Below are positions 42,966 to 51,464 of a DNA stretch of 64,000 bases, one piece after another. Position numbers and translations under genes: made by a program. The notes beneath the pieces were generated by a model. It did not search any database and was not told where the DNA came from. It saw only the letters and a list, made by a program, of their open reading frames with translations. This DNA is from Paenibacillus thiaminolyticus. GTDB taxonomy: Bacteria > Bacillota > Bacilli > Paenibacillales > Paenibacillaceae. The stretch spans positions 620,001 through 684,000 of the forward strand of contig NZ_CP041405.1 in the NCBI RefSeq assembly GCF_007066085.1, written 5' to 3'. How positions within the stretch are numbered: position 1 is the stretch's first letter; every line of letters begins with the position of its first letter.

Positions 42966-44021
42966 TCACTCTCCCTTCGAATCAGAAGCGACTTCTCCTT
43001 CATGAAATAACATCTCATCAAATTTTCTTGCGATCGCCCCGGCCCCCTTCCCGTTATTCGACAATACATGCGCCTGTGCATTCCGTTTAGGATAGAGGGA
43101 GGATTGCATTTCAACCCCTGGATCGCTTCCCATCACAAAATATTTGAACACCTCGTTATGAAAGATCAATATCCATACACCAATCCCGTAATATATGTGG
43201 TTATCTTCTTTCTGATGAGGAAAGAGCATGATGTCGGTCAACCTTTTCGATAATAGCAAATGATTCATTAGCGCACTCCAGAATTTCTCCAAATCATAAA
43301 CCGTCGTAAATACGCCTCCATCCGGTCCTCCGATCACAGGCACCGAGTAAATATTGGAGCGCCAGGTATCCCCTTCTTCGATATAACCAACCGCTGTTCG
43401 GGCTGGCAATTGATCTAGCCGGTAATACCCAGAATCATGCATCCCGCAAATATTGAAAATATTCAACTCCACATATTCTTGAAACCCTAACCCGGTTATA
43501 TGCTCGACTATCAGACCTAGAAGGATATACCCCGAGTTGCTGTAGGAAAAGCGCTCTCCCGGAGAAAACTTCATCCGTTTATTTTCGAACAAAGGCAGAA
43601 ATGATTGGAGCGAAGTTATCGTATACATCGGCAAATTTGTCCACAATTCCTCATATGCGTTTATTTCAGTCATAGTCTCTTCGTCAAAATAATCAGGTAT
43701 CCCCGAGCTGTGCGTTAACAAATGACGCACGGTAATGCCTGAATGAAATGAAGGAACCGTGTCGGCTATGCAATCGCCTATCAGCGTATCCAACTCCAGG
43801 AGCCCTTTTTCCACGAGCTGCAGGATGGCTACGGCCGTAAAAATTTTCGCCCCTGAAGCGATACCGAATCGCGTACTGGCTGTATTGCTCAGCTTCTCGC
43901 TGCGATTGGCATAACCATATCCTTGTTCAACAAGTACCTTGTCTTCGCTTTTCATCAGAATAGCGCCGTTGAACGTGCCGTTATCCTTATTGCAGGATTC
44001 AATGATCTCTTTCATATTCAT
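42966..44021 (-). CDS. Beta-lactamase-family serine hydrolase (second copy)
   Basis: A 351-residue relative of the hydrolase at 41134 but more AT-rich in codon use than its neighbours. The SxxK motif is in TRFGIASGAKIFTAVAIL, the YSN motif in GERFSYSNSGYILLGLI, and LLTHSSGIPDYF is a family signature. GAGAGG lies 8 bases before the ATG. No signal peptide. Its lower GC suggests separate origin from the flanking genes (inference). Confidence 0.85.
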   Translation of the reverse strand: MNMKEIIESCNKDNGTFNGAILMKSEDKVLVEQGYGYANRSEKLSNTASTRFGIASGAKIFTAVAILQLVEKGLLELDTLIGDCIADTVPSFHSGITVRHLLTHSSGIPDYFDEETMTEINAYEELWTNLPMYTITSLQSFLPLFENKRMKFSPGERFSYSNSGYILLGLIVEHITGLGFQEYVELNIFNICGMHDSGYYRLDQLPARTAVGYIEEGDTWRSNIYSVPVIGGPDGGVFTTVYDLEKFWSALMNHLLLSKRLTDIMLFPHQKEDNHIYYGIGVWILIFHNEVFKYFVMGSDPGVEMQSSLYPKRNAQAHVLSNNGKGAGAIARKFDEMLFHEGEVASDSKGE

Positions 44022-44175
44022 GTCAGTAACCTCTCTCTGTTCCGATTTATATCCGTTACCGCCTTATGCCCTACGTCCTTACACCCTTCCCGGCATGCCG
44101 TTCTATAAGTTGATTCTATGTCGTCATAACCGATAAGAATAGACTCCAAACAATTTATAACTATTTTCTGCATTC

Positions 44176-44208
44176 AAAAAGGCTCATCTGCGTATAACAG
44201 ACGAGCCT
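44176..44208 (-). terminator. Rho-independent terminator of the CD3324-type gene
   Basis: On the minus strand AGGCTCGTCTG pairs with CAGATGAGCCT (one G-T) around 7 bases and is followed by TTTTTG. Confidence 0.8.
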
Positions 44209-44214
44209 GCTCAT

Positions 44215-44487
44215 TTAGGGTGATTTCTTCGAATAAACTATTTTTTTAATACTTTCGCAAGAGAGCGAATAGTAGGTCGAAAGCTCCTCAATGGTTGCTC
44301 CTTCGGAAAAATGTTTCTTCATTGCTTCATTTCGACGTGCAAGATAACTTCTATACCCGGATTTCTCTCCCCATTTTTTTCTGACTCCCCTCTGATTAGG
44401 GATGTATAGTAAGGTGCCTTGCGCATATTTCTGAATTTCAGCGATCAATGCCTCAGGGAGAATATCATTTGCATTTACATATTTCAT
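44215..44487 (-). CDS. CD3324-family small protein
   Basis: A 90-residue protein. MKYVNANDILPEALIAEIQKYAQG and KWGEKSGYRSYLARRNEAMKKHFSEGATIEEL are diagnostic for the CD3324 family (from memory), a group with a C-terminal helix-turn-helix-like segment (SCESIKKIVYSKK). A DNA-binding role is plausible but unproven. The ATG at 44487 follows AAGGAGCGGAG; the longer frame to 44604 lacks a site. AT-rich relative to flanks. Confidence 0.78.
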   Translation of the reverse strand: MKYVNANDILPEALIAEIQKYAQGTLLYIPNQRGVRKKWGEKSGYRSYLARRNEAMKKHFSEGATIEELSTYYSLSCESIKKIVYSKKSP

Positions 44488-44779
44488 TGAGCTCCGCTCC
44501 TTAAAGTAATTTAAGGCAGCAAATCCGGCATAACAGTGCCGGTGTTTGCTGTGGGAGCTCTTAATTTTTAGCATAACATATGCATGTACATCACTCATTT
44601 CCATTCAAATAGACGACTTGATGCCTGAGTCTAGAATAACCAACTCAAATTCCAATATCAACCACATCATGATTGCTGAAGCTTCTGTGCACAGTCTCGA
44701 GGCGCCGTGTTTATGGAACTCGCTTCACCGGTTTTACTTACAATGTCATTGGCGCTGAGATCACGAGCCGGCATTTTTG

Positions 44780-45100
44780 ACAACAATTGATCCTGAGCCA
44801 ACGGGAGAGTGCGAATAAGGAGCTTAGCATGTACATGCTCCCTGAGCACATGGGTGATTGGTGTCAAGGAATTCTGCATTGTAACCGCTTCTGACCGAAG
44901 GGGAGAATGGTACTAAGAGGCTCTGCATATACCTGCCCCTGCCCAAAAGGAAGAACGGTGCCACGAGATTCTGCTATTCCTGTCCTGACCAATCCTATAA
45001 CACACGTGCTGATTAATTGGGACAGTGCTGCGAAGTAAACTCAACATCCTCACTCTCCTGACCGGATGGGAGAATGCTTGTAAGGCGCCTTCCCCCTAGC
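44780..45100. repeat. Degenerate ~49-bp tandem repeats, noncoding
   Basis: Six diverged units with CTGAsC starts at 44793, 44842, 44891, 44939, 44985 and 45058; each has a GGGAGA-type word and TGC-AT further on. Spacing is 49, 49, 48, 46 and 73. The unit consensus is roughly CTGACC, GGGAGAATGGT, AAGG, TCTGCAT. The bases 44488-44779 before them show no convincing gene, and open frames here lack binding sites. Confidence 0.6.
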
Positions 45101-45121
45101 CTTCCATCCTGCCGGGCAGCG

Positions 45122-45155
45122 AAAAAAAGCCCGATGCACAAGCATGCATCAGGCT
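45122..45155 (-). terminator. Rho-independent terminator of the sugar ABC operon
   Basis: On the minus strand AGCCTGATGCA pairs with TGCATCGGGCT (one mismatch) around 6 bases and is followed by seven Ts. Confidence 0.8.
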
Positions 45156-45206
45156 GACAGTCAAGCCAGGCCAAGTTAAGTCTGATTGAAGCGACAGCAA
45201 CTCGCC

Positions 45207-46085
45207 TTATTCCTTAATGGCGCCGATCATGACGCCTTTGACGAAATATTTTTGCAGGAACGGGTACAGCAGCAAAATGGGGACGGTGGCGACGATGATG
45301 GTCGCGTACTTGATCGTCTCCCCTATCGGCATCTTGTCAGCCGTCCCCGCCGATGTCAGCATGCTGTCCGTGCTGTTCGTAATCAGAATCTCCCGCAGCA
45401 CGAGCTGAAGCGGATACAATTCGCGATCGCGAAGGTAGATCATGGCGCCGAACCAGGAATTCCAGTGCCCCACGCCATAGAACAGGATCATGACGGCAAT
45501 GACCGGCATCGAGAGCGGAAGGATGATGCGGATCATGACGGTAAAGTCGTTCGCACCGTCCAGCTTGGCGGATTCCTCCAGGCTGTGCGGAATCGATTGG
45601 AACGCCGTCCTCATAATAATCAGGTTGAAGGCGCTGACGGCTCCCGGGATAATGAGCGCCCACAAGCTGTCCAGCATGCCGAGCCCCGTTACGAGCAGGT
45701 AGCTTGGAATAAGCCCGCCGGAGAAAAACATCGTGAAGACGATGAAGAACATGATCGGGTTCTTCCACATGACATTTTGCCGGGACAGGCCGTAGGCGCC
45801 AAGCGCCGTCATGAAGACATTAAGGAAGGTGCCTGCACTGACAATGAACAGCGTGTTCAGATAACCGCTCGTAATCATCGGGTTGTCGAACACGAGCCGG
45901 TACGCTTCCAGGTTCAGCCCGGAAGGATGCCAGATCAAGCCGCGCTGTTGGACGACCCAGGCCGGCTCGCTGAGCGAAGCGAACAGGACGTAGATGAAGG
46001 GATACAGCGTGACGAGACATAACAAGATAAGGAACAGAATGTTGAACACTTCAAAGATGCGTTCGCCGAGCGACATGTTGTTCAC
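45207..46085 (-). CDS. Carbohydrate ABC transporter permease (LplC/YtcP-type)
   Basis: Inner-membrane subunit with six helices and the permease coupling motif ESAKLDGANDFTVMIRIILPLS (EAA loop). The N-terminus MSLGERIFEVFNILFLI and the ending VKGVMIGAIKE match the YtcP/LplC family that works with YtcQ-type binding proteins. The start is a GTG at 46085 with GGAGG 7 bases upstream (ATG at 46076 is also possible). Last gene of the operon, followed by a terminator. Confidence 0.9.
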   Translation of the reverse strand: MNNMSLGERIFEVFNILFLILLCLVTLYPFIYVLFASLSEPAWVVQQRGLIWHPSGLNLEAYRLVFDNPMITSGYLNTLFIVSAGTFLNVFMTALGAYGLSRQNVMWKNPIMFFIVFTMFFSGGLIPSYLLVTGLGMLDSLWALIIPGAVSAFNLIIMRTAFQSIPHSLEESAKLDGANDFTVMIRIILPLSMPVIAVMILFYGVGHWNSWFGAMIYLRDRELYPLQLVLREILITNSTDSMLTSAGTADKMPIGETIKYATIIVATVPILLLYPFLQKYFVKGVMIGAIKE

Positions 46086-46142
46086 CGCATAACCTCCTTG
46101 GATCGGAATGAATCGGCGCCATCTGCGCCAGCCCGCTGGCCG

Positions 46143-47126
46143 TCACCACAGCTTCGAATCGCTTGTCCGGCGGCTGACCGTGTTCGCGAGAATGAGCAGC
46201 GCGAAGTTGATGACGGAGTTGAACAGGCCGATCGCGGTGCTGTAGCTGTAGTTCGCTTCGAGAAGCCCTTTGCGGTATACATAGGTGCCGATGACGTCGG
46301 CCGTCTCATAGGTGGACGAGTTGTACATCAGCAATATTTTGTCGGTGCTCACGGACATAATGCTCCCCATCTGCAGAATAAGCAGAATGATTACGACAGG
46401 CATGATGCCCGGAATCGTAATATGGACGGCCTGGCGCCATTTGGAGGCGCCGTCCACCTTTGCCGCTTCATACAGGGACGGATCGATATTGGAGATTGCC
46501 GCCAAATAAATAATCGTCCCCCAGCCGACGCCCTGCCAGATGCCGGAGGAAATATAGAGTGTCCGGAACCATCCCGGCTCCCGCAAATAAGCAACCGCCT
46601 CCACGCCGAACCAGCTCAGGATGTTGTTGATTAGACCGTCCCGGGCGAGAAAGTCGACCATCATCCCGACAATGACGACAATCGAGATGAAATGCGGAAT
46701 GTACGTAATCGTCTGCACCGCCCGCATGAACAATTGATGGCGAAGCTCGTTCAGCATGAGCGCGAGGATAATCGGCGCCGGGAACGAGAAGATCAGCTCG
46801 TATAGACTAATCAGCAATGTATTGCGGACGATGCGCCAGAAGAAATGGCTGTTGAAAAATTCTTCGAAATATTTGAGACCGACCCAAGGGCTGTCCAGGA
46901 AGCCCAGCGCCGGAGAGTAATCCTTGAATGCGATCTGAATGCCGTACATCGGCCCGTAATGGAAAATCGCGTAATAAGCGACGACAGGCAGCAGCATCAA
47001 GTAGACATATTTGTTCAGCTTGGCGTCGCGGATGACCCGCTGCAGGAAGCTCCGGTCCGCTCTCGCGTCCGGACTGCGCTTCGCACGGGAGCGAGGACGC
47101 GCCGCCGCTTGCTTGGGGGTAGGCAT
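46143..47126 (-). CDS. Carbohydrate ABC transporter permease (LplB-type)
   Basis: Second permease subunit, 327 residues, six helices. It has the cytoplasmic basic start (RPRSRAKRSPDARADRSFL) typical of LplB and the EAA loop YEAAKVDGASKWRQAVHITIPGI. The ATG at 47126 follows GAAGGAGG by 8 bases; the frame to 47180 has none. Position between the binding-protein gene and the LplC-type gene fits the lplABC order. Confidence 0.9.
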   Translation of the reverse strand: MPTPKQAAARPRSRAKRSPDARADRSFLQRVIRDAKLNKYVYLMLLPVVAYYAIFHYGPMYGIQIAFKDYSPALGFLDSPWVGLKYFEEFFNSHFFWRIVRNTLLISLYELIFSFPAPIILALMLNELRHQLFMRAVQTITYIPHFISIVVIVGMMVDFLARDGLINNILSWFGVEAVAYLREPGWFRTLYISSGIWQGVGWGTIIYLAAISNIDPSLYEAAKVDGASKWRQAVHITIPGIMPVVIILLILQMGSIMSVSTDKILLMYNSSTYETADVIGTYVYRKGLLEANYSYSTAIGLFNSVINFALLILANTVSRRTSDSKLW

Positions 47127-47192
47127 GCCGATTCCTCCTTCTCTGAACGGTTCGTGCCCCTCGATTACTTGTCCCGGCACGAACCAGCTGCT

Positions 47193-48788
47193 TTATCGCT
47201 TATTGAACCGATCCAGAGCGGCTTGCTGAATTTGGATCGCCTGCTCAATCCCCATCGATTGAATCGTCTCGGCAAAAGCATCGAACCGATCCAGCGGCTC
47301 GGCGCCCATGATGAATTTATTGAACATTTCCGATTTGTACGTATCGATATCGGCCATGATGGAAGCGTAAGTGGAGCTCTCATCCGACGTCCGCGTCAAA
47401 GGAGGCAGCAGTTTGCTCCGGTCCGCATCGAGCCAGTTCTTCATGGCCTGCTTCTGCTCCGGCAGCTCGATATACTGCTCAATATAGCGTTTGTCCTGCA
47501 CGAACGGCCCGGACCAGTTCACCGGCATATATTTGGCCATCGCTTCCGCGACCGGCAAGCCCTCCGGATTTTTCATAATCTCGTCCGTATATTTCGGGTA
47601 CCCGTTCTCCATCTGATAGCTCACGCCTTCGACGCCGAAGTTGAACAGGAGATGCCCTTCCTCGCCGTATTTATAATCCATCCATTTCACGATCTGCTCT
47701 GGATTCGGCGCAGTCGCCGAGACGGCGGCGCCAATGCCGGCGAACGGCGAATCGGCTTGGCCAAGCGCCTTCTTGCCCGGAATGGCAGTCGGATAAGGCG
47801 CGCCGGCCAGCTCGAACTCCGGATGGGAGCCCTTCATCAGATTCGTATACCGCCCGACCCCCGACCCATTATACGTAACGAGCGAGCCAAGCACATTGCT
47901 CGTCATCTTCGCATCCTGCAGCTTGCCGTCAGTTGTCGCGTAATCTTTGTCCAGCAGTTCTTCCTTGTACCAGCGGTTCAGCATCGTCAAGTAATCCTTA
48001 TATTCGGGCTGGATCGGCCCGTACTTGATCTCATTGCCTTCCCGGTAGAATCCATCGGTAATGCCGAACGCGCCCACGAACGCGACATTGATATCGCGCA
48101 GCAGGAACGGGATCTCATCCTTCTTGCCGTTGCCGTTCGGATCGCCGTCCCGGAAGGCGATGAGCATCTTCTCCCACTCCTCGGTCGTCGTCGGCACCTG
48201 CAGGCCGAGCTTGTCGAGCCAATCCTTCCGGATCGTCGGCCCCATGAACGTCAGCAGCTCTTCATCCGGGCGCAGGAACGGGAAGACGTAAATGTTGCCT
48301 TCATCGGTCGTGACCAGCTTTTTCAGATCGGGCCGCGCATCCAGCACTGCCTTCAGATTCGGCGCATGCTGGTCGATGAGCTCATTCAAGCGGAGAATGC
48401 GCTTCTCCTTAATCGCCTGATCCGGCCCCTTCGCGACACCGCCCCATGTGTACTCGATGACATCCGGCAGCTTGCCGGAAGCGAGCATCAGATTGAACTG
48501 ATCGGCTTCCTGCCCGGCGGGCGGATGCTGGAATGTGACCTTCGTTCCGATCCGCTTCTCCAGCTCCTGATACGCCCCCATATCGCTGAAGCTCTTCATT
48601 ACAGTGCCGGCATTCCCGATCGGAGCCCAGTACGTTAAGGATGCGGGATACGGTACTTCACCCGCCAGCGCATTGGCCACAGGCTCCGCCGCCTGCTCCG
48701 TCTTCCCGCTGCATGCAGCCAGCATCCCCGTCAGCATCACGAGAGACAGCAGCGTCAGCATCGTTCGTCGCCATAATAATTGTTGCAT
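47193..48788 (-). CDS. Extracellular solute-binding lipoprotein (LplA/YtcQ-type)
   Basis: Sugar-binding lipoprotein of 531 residues. From the ATG at 48788 (GGGAGG 8 bases upstream) the signal ends in the lipobox MLAACSGK, lipidated Cys about residue 27. Family features: PASLTYWAPIGNAGTV at the start of the mature chain, PDVIEYTWGG, and a hinge region NGNGKKDEIPFLL. The best homologues are oligosaccharide (lacto-N-biose, galacturonan) uptake proteins of Paenibacillus; the sugar here is unknown. No ATPase is in the operon; a shared MsmX-type ATPase is presumed. Confidence 0.9.
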   Translation of the reverse strand: MQQLLWRRTMLTLLSLVMLTGMLAACSGKTEQAAEPVANALAGEVPYPASLTYWAPIGNAGTVMKSFSDMGAYQELEKRIGTKVTFQHPPAGQEADQFNLMLASGKLPDVIEYTWGGVAKGPDQAIKEKRILRLNELIDQHAPNLKAVLDARPDLKKLVTTDEGNIYVFPFLRPDEELLTFMGPTIRKDWLDKLGLQVPTTTEEWEKMLIAFRDGDPNGNGKKDEIPFLLRDINVAFVGAFGITDGFYREGNEIKYGPIQPEYKDYLTMLNRWYKEELLDKDYATTDGKLQDAKMTSNVLGSLVTYNGSGVGRYTNLMKGSHPEFELAGAPYPTAIPGKKALGQADSPFAGIGAAVSATAPNPEQIVKWMDYKYGEEGHLLFNFGVEGVSYQMENGYPKYTDEIMKNPEGLPVAEAMAKYMPVNWSGPFVQDKRYIEQYIELPEQKQAMKNWLDADRSKLLPPLTRTSDESSTYASIMADIDTYKSEMFNKFIMGAEPLDRFDAFAETIQSMGIEQAIQIQQAALDRFNKR

Positions 48789-48875
48789 GACATGACCTCC
48801 CATCGAATGTGTAATTCCAATTTCGGTGATTGGCGAAAGCCTGCTTCCACTATAGCGATCCGTTCAGCGGTCGGT

Positions 48876-48891
48876 AAGTAAACGTTTTCAA
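48876..48891 (-). promoter_or_regulatory. CcpA cre-like site upstream of the binding-protein gene
   Basis: AAGTAAACGTTTTCAA on the plus strand fits the cre pattern WTGNAANCGNWNNCAW with one mismatch, 88 bases before the start of the solute-binding protein. Carbon catabolite control of a sugar transporter is expected. Confidence 0.5.
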
Positions 48892-48940
48892 TATCGGTTA
48901 GCAAATGGTACGATTCCGGGTATACCGTTGTTAAGATCGG

Positions 48941-51248
48941 TTAACCGTTCTTCCGATCGTCTTGTCCGGCCAGCATCTCGCGGTATTTGCCGGGCGTTAC
49001 GCCCTCGTGCTTTTTGAAGAACCGCAGGAAGCCGACATCGCTCGCATAGCCGACCCGCTGCGCGATGTCCGAGATCGTCAGCCGGCTGTCCGCCAGCAAT
49101 TGCTTCGCCTCCTCGACCCGCAGCTTGGCGATATATTCGGTGATGTTGCGTCCGCCGTATTTTTTGAAGCAAGCGGAGATGTAAGGCGAGGTCATCTCGA
49201 ACTCGTCCGCCATGACGTTCAGGCTGAAGTTCGGGTCCCGGTAATTCGCCTCGATATAGGCCGTCATTTTGCGGAGCAGCCGTTCGTGATAATCGCTGCG
49301 TTCTCTCCATATGTACTGGCAGAGCGTATTATACTGCCGCATAATCCGCTCCTGCATCTCCTCCCCGGCCACGGGCCGCGCGGTCAGTCCCACCGGGTCG
49401 ATCGGCGAGCCGAACACCTCCCGATCATCGACTTGAATGCTGTTTGTGATTTTCATTAATGTCGTTAATAACTCGATCGTCAAGCAGCGGATCCGGAGTC
49501 ACCTGCTTCCACTGCCAATTCAGCTCGAAAATATGCTGCAGCAGCTTCGCCGTCTGTTCCGCGTCGCCGCTCTTGACGACGTTCATCAGTTGAATCTCCG
49601 TCTCAATCGGATAGTGATAATGCGGAGATTGGCCCGCGTCAATCTGTTCATACATCATCGTCGATTCCGTCCCGTGCACGATCCGGTAATCGAGCGCCAT
49701 CAGCGCCTCGCTGTAGGCGGCCGCAATCCGATCGATCCCGCGGTGAATTGCGCTGACGCCGCAGGCGACGGACAGCTTGAAGCGAAGCTGTGCCGTCTCC
49801 TTCAGCGGCAGCAGCAGATCGTCCCGGATCGCGCTGACGGAGGCCGACGATGCCGGCACATTCAGCAGCACGGCCAACCGATCGCGCTCCAGCTCGACGA
49901 TATAGCCCCGCCCCTGCAGCAGCTCATGACCCAGATTCGTCAGCACGAACCGGACCAACCCCCATTCGCGTTCGGTGTCCCCCTGAATGAATTGCGAGCA
50001 ATCGGTGATATCGATCAGAATGATGCCGAAGTAGTCGTGATCGAGCCGGATGTCCATGAAATCGAGCGTCTCGTTCATCCCGTAAGACAGGTCGACATGC
50101 CCGCGAATGAGGCGCGACAGGAAATTCGCCCGCAGCACGGGCGCTTGCTCGGACAGCGTATGCCGCAGCTTATCCTCCTCCTCCAATGTCCGGATGACCG
50201 ATTGCTTAATCAGATCGAATTCGTCCCGGTACATCCCTGAAGATGACCGTTCCCGCTGCGCCAACACCTTCACCACGCTCTTGATCGGCTGATAGTAACG
50301 GTAGGCCATCGCATAGGAGCCGCCAAGCCCCGCCGCCAGGCAGCCCGTCAGGAGAATCAGTGCCCAGCGCTTGATGACGAGCACCTCCTGCAGGACCACC
50401 TTCTTCGGAATGACCGAGACGTATTCCCAGCCGCTGCTTCCCTTGACGCGCGACAGAACCATCGGCTCTCCGTCGATCCGCATCCCGTTATTGCCGGTGT
50501 CCTGCTGCAGATAACGCTGAATGGCGAAGGCCTTATCGCCGTGAACTGTTGACATCAGCACCTCCTGCTTATCGTTCAGGATCATGAGCGAGCCGTCATT
50601 GACGCCTTCAATCTGCGTCAGCATCGCTTTAAGCTGCTGTTCGTCGATCTGAACGATCAATTGCCCCTTAATATCTGATACATACTCATAAGGAAGAGAT
50701 TGAACGAAGGTGATCATGTTGGACTGGACATTCTCCCGCCTGACGGGTTCGGAAGGCAAATAGTGCTTCGGATGGAGCCCCGTCAGCAGTTGATGGCGGA
50801 CCCATTCGCCGCTGCGGGAGGTATAAATGGCGATGCGCGAGAAATAAAGAGAGGCATCCGTCTTCATCTCGGGGGTCAGAATCATATCGCTCCCTTGGAA
50901 ATAAACCGCAAAATCATGAATGAAGCTGCTGATATTTTTGTATTTACTCAGCTCCTTCAAGGCGTCAATGACCTTCAGTTGCTTCTCCAGTCCTTCGCTG
51001 CCCGCATTGTTGAGCAGCCATCTGACCTTGGGATTGAAAGCCACCTGGGCCGTAAGCTGCTCCACTTCCTTCAATCTCGAATCCGTAATCTGGTTTAACT
51101 GCTTCAAGAGACCGATGTTCGTTCGGATCGCGTGATTGATCATAATTTCCTCCATGCGGTAGTAAAAAACGCCTGCCACCGTCACCGGCAGCAGCAGAAT
51201 AGCCAGGTACGACAGCAGGAGGGTCAAAAAAACGCTCCTCCTCGTCAT
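48941..51248 (-). pseudogene. YesN-like transmembrane AraC regulator, split by a frameshift
   Basis: Full-length members (about 750-770 residues) have a transmembrane helix, an extracytoplasmic sensor domain, a second helix and HAMP region and a C-terminal AraC HTH pair. The N-terminal part is intact: TM1 LTLLLSYLAILLLPVTVAGVF, sensor, TM2 WALILLTGCLAAGLGGSYAM, ending after WQWKQVTPDPLL. The HTH part is in another frame (NVMADEFEMTSPYISACFKK, SDIAQRVGYASDVGFLRFFKKHEGVTPGKYRE). The frames meet near 49480-49500, consistent with a single-base gain or two-base loss. Start taken at ATG 51248 (GGAGAGGAAG); GTG 51287 is possible. Sits upstream of the sugar operon in the same direction. Confidence 0.8.
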
Positions 51249-51464
51249 GCTTCCTCTCCAGACGCGGATGCTCCAGCGATCCTTCACCCCTGTTCCCCCT
51301 TCCCTTTTCTTCAATAATGTGATGGCTTAAATATAAGAGAATGTTCAAAAACCGGACTTTTTGAACTTGTACTATAATCATTTACCATAGTAGATGAGAA
51401 AAAGATGCGCCATTTCCAATATGGTAAAATAACAGATACTTATCGCATCAATCCAAGGAAATGA

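Noticed and set aside
44780..45100. CRISPR-like array
   Set aside because: Units are too degenerate, with no constant repeat and unique spacer pattern, and there are no cas genes anywhere in the window.
46845..48638. 597-codon open frame opposite the ABC binding-protein and permease genes
   Set aside because: Antisense shadow of GC-rich coding DNA; no binding site, no family resemblance, spans two real genes.
49443..49466. Fifth copy of the TTAAT-N3-ATTAA palindrome
   Set aside because: It lies inside the coding part of the AraC gene (LLTTLMK codons) and is explained by coding sequence, so it is not counted with the intergenic copies.
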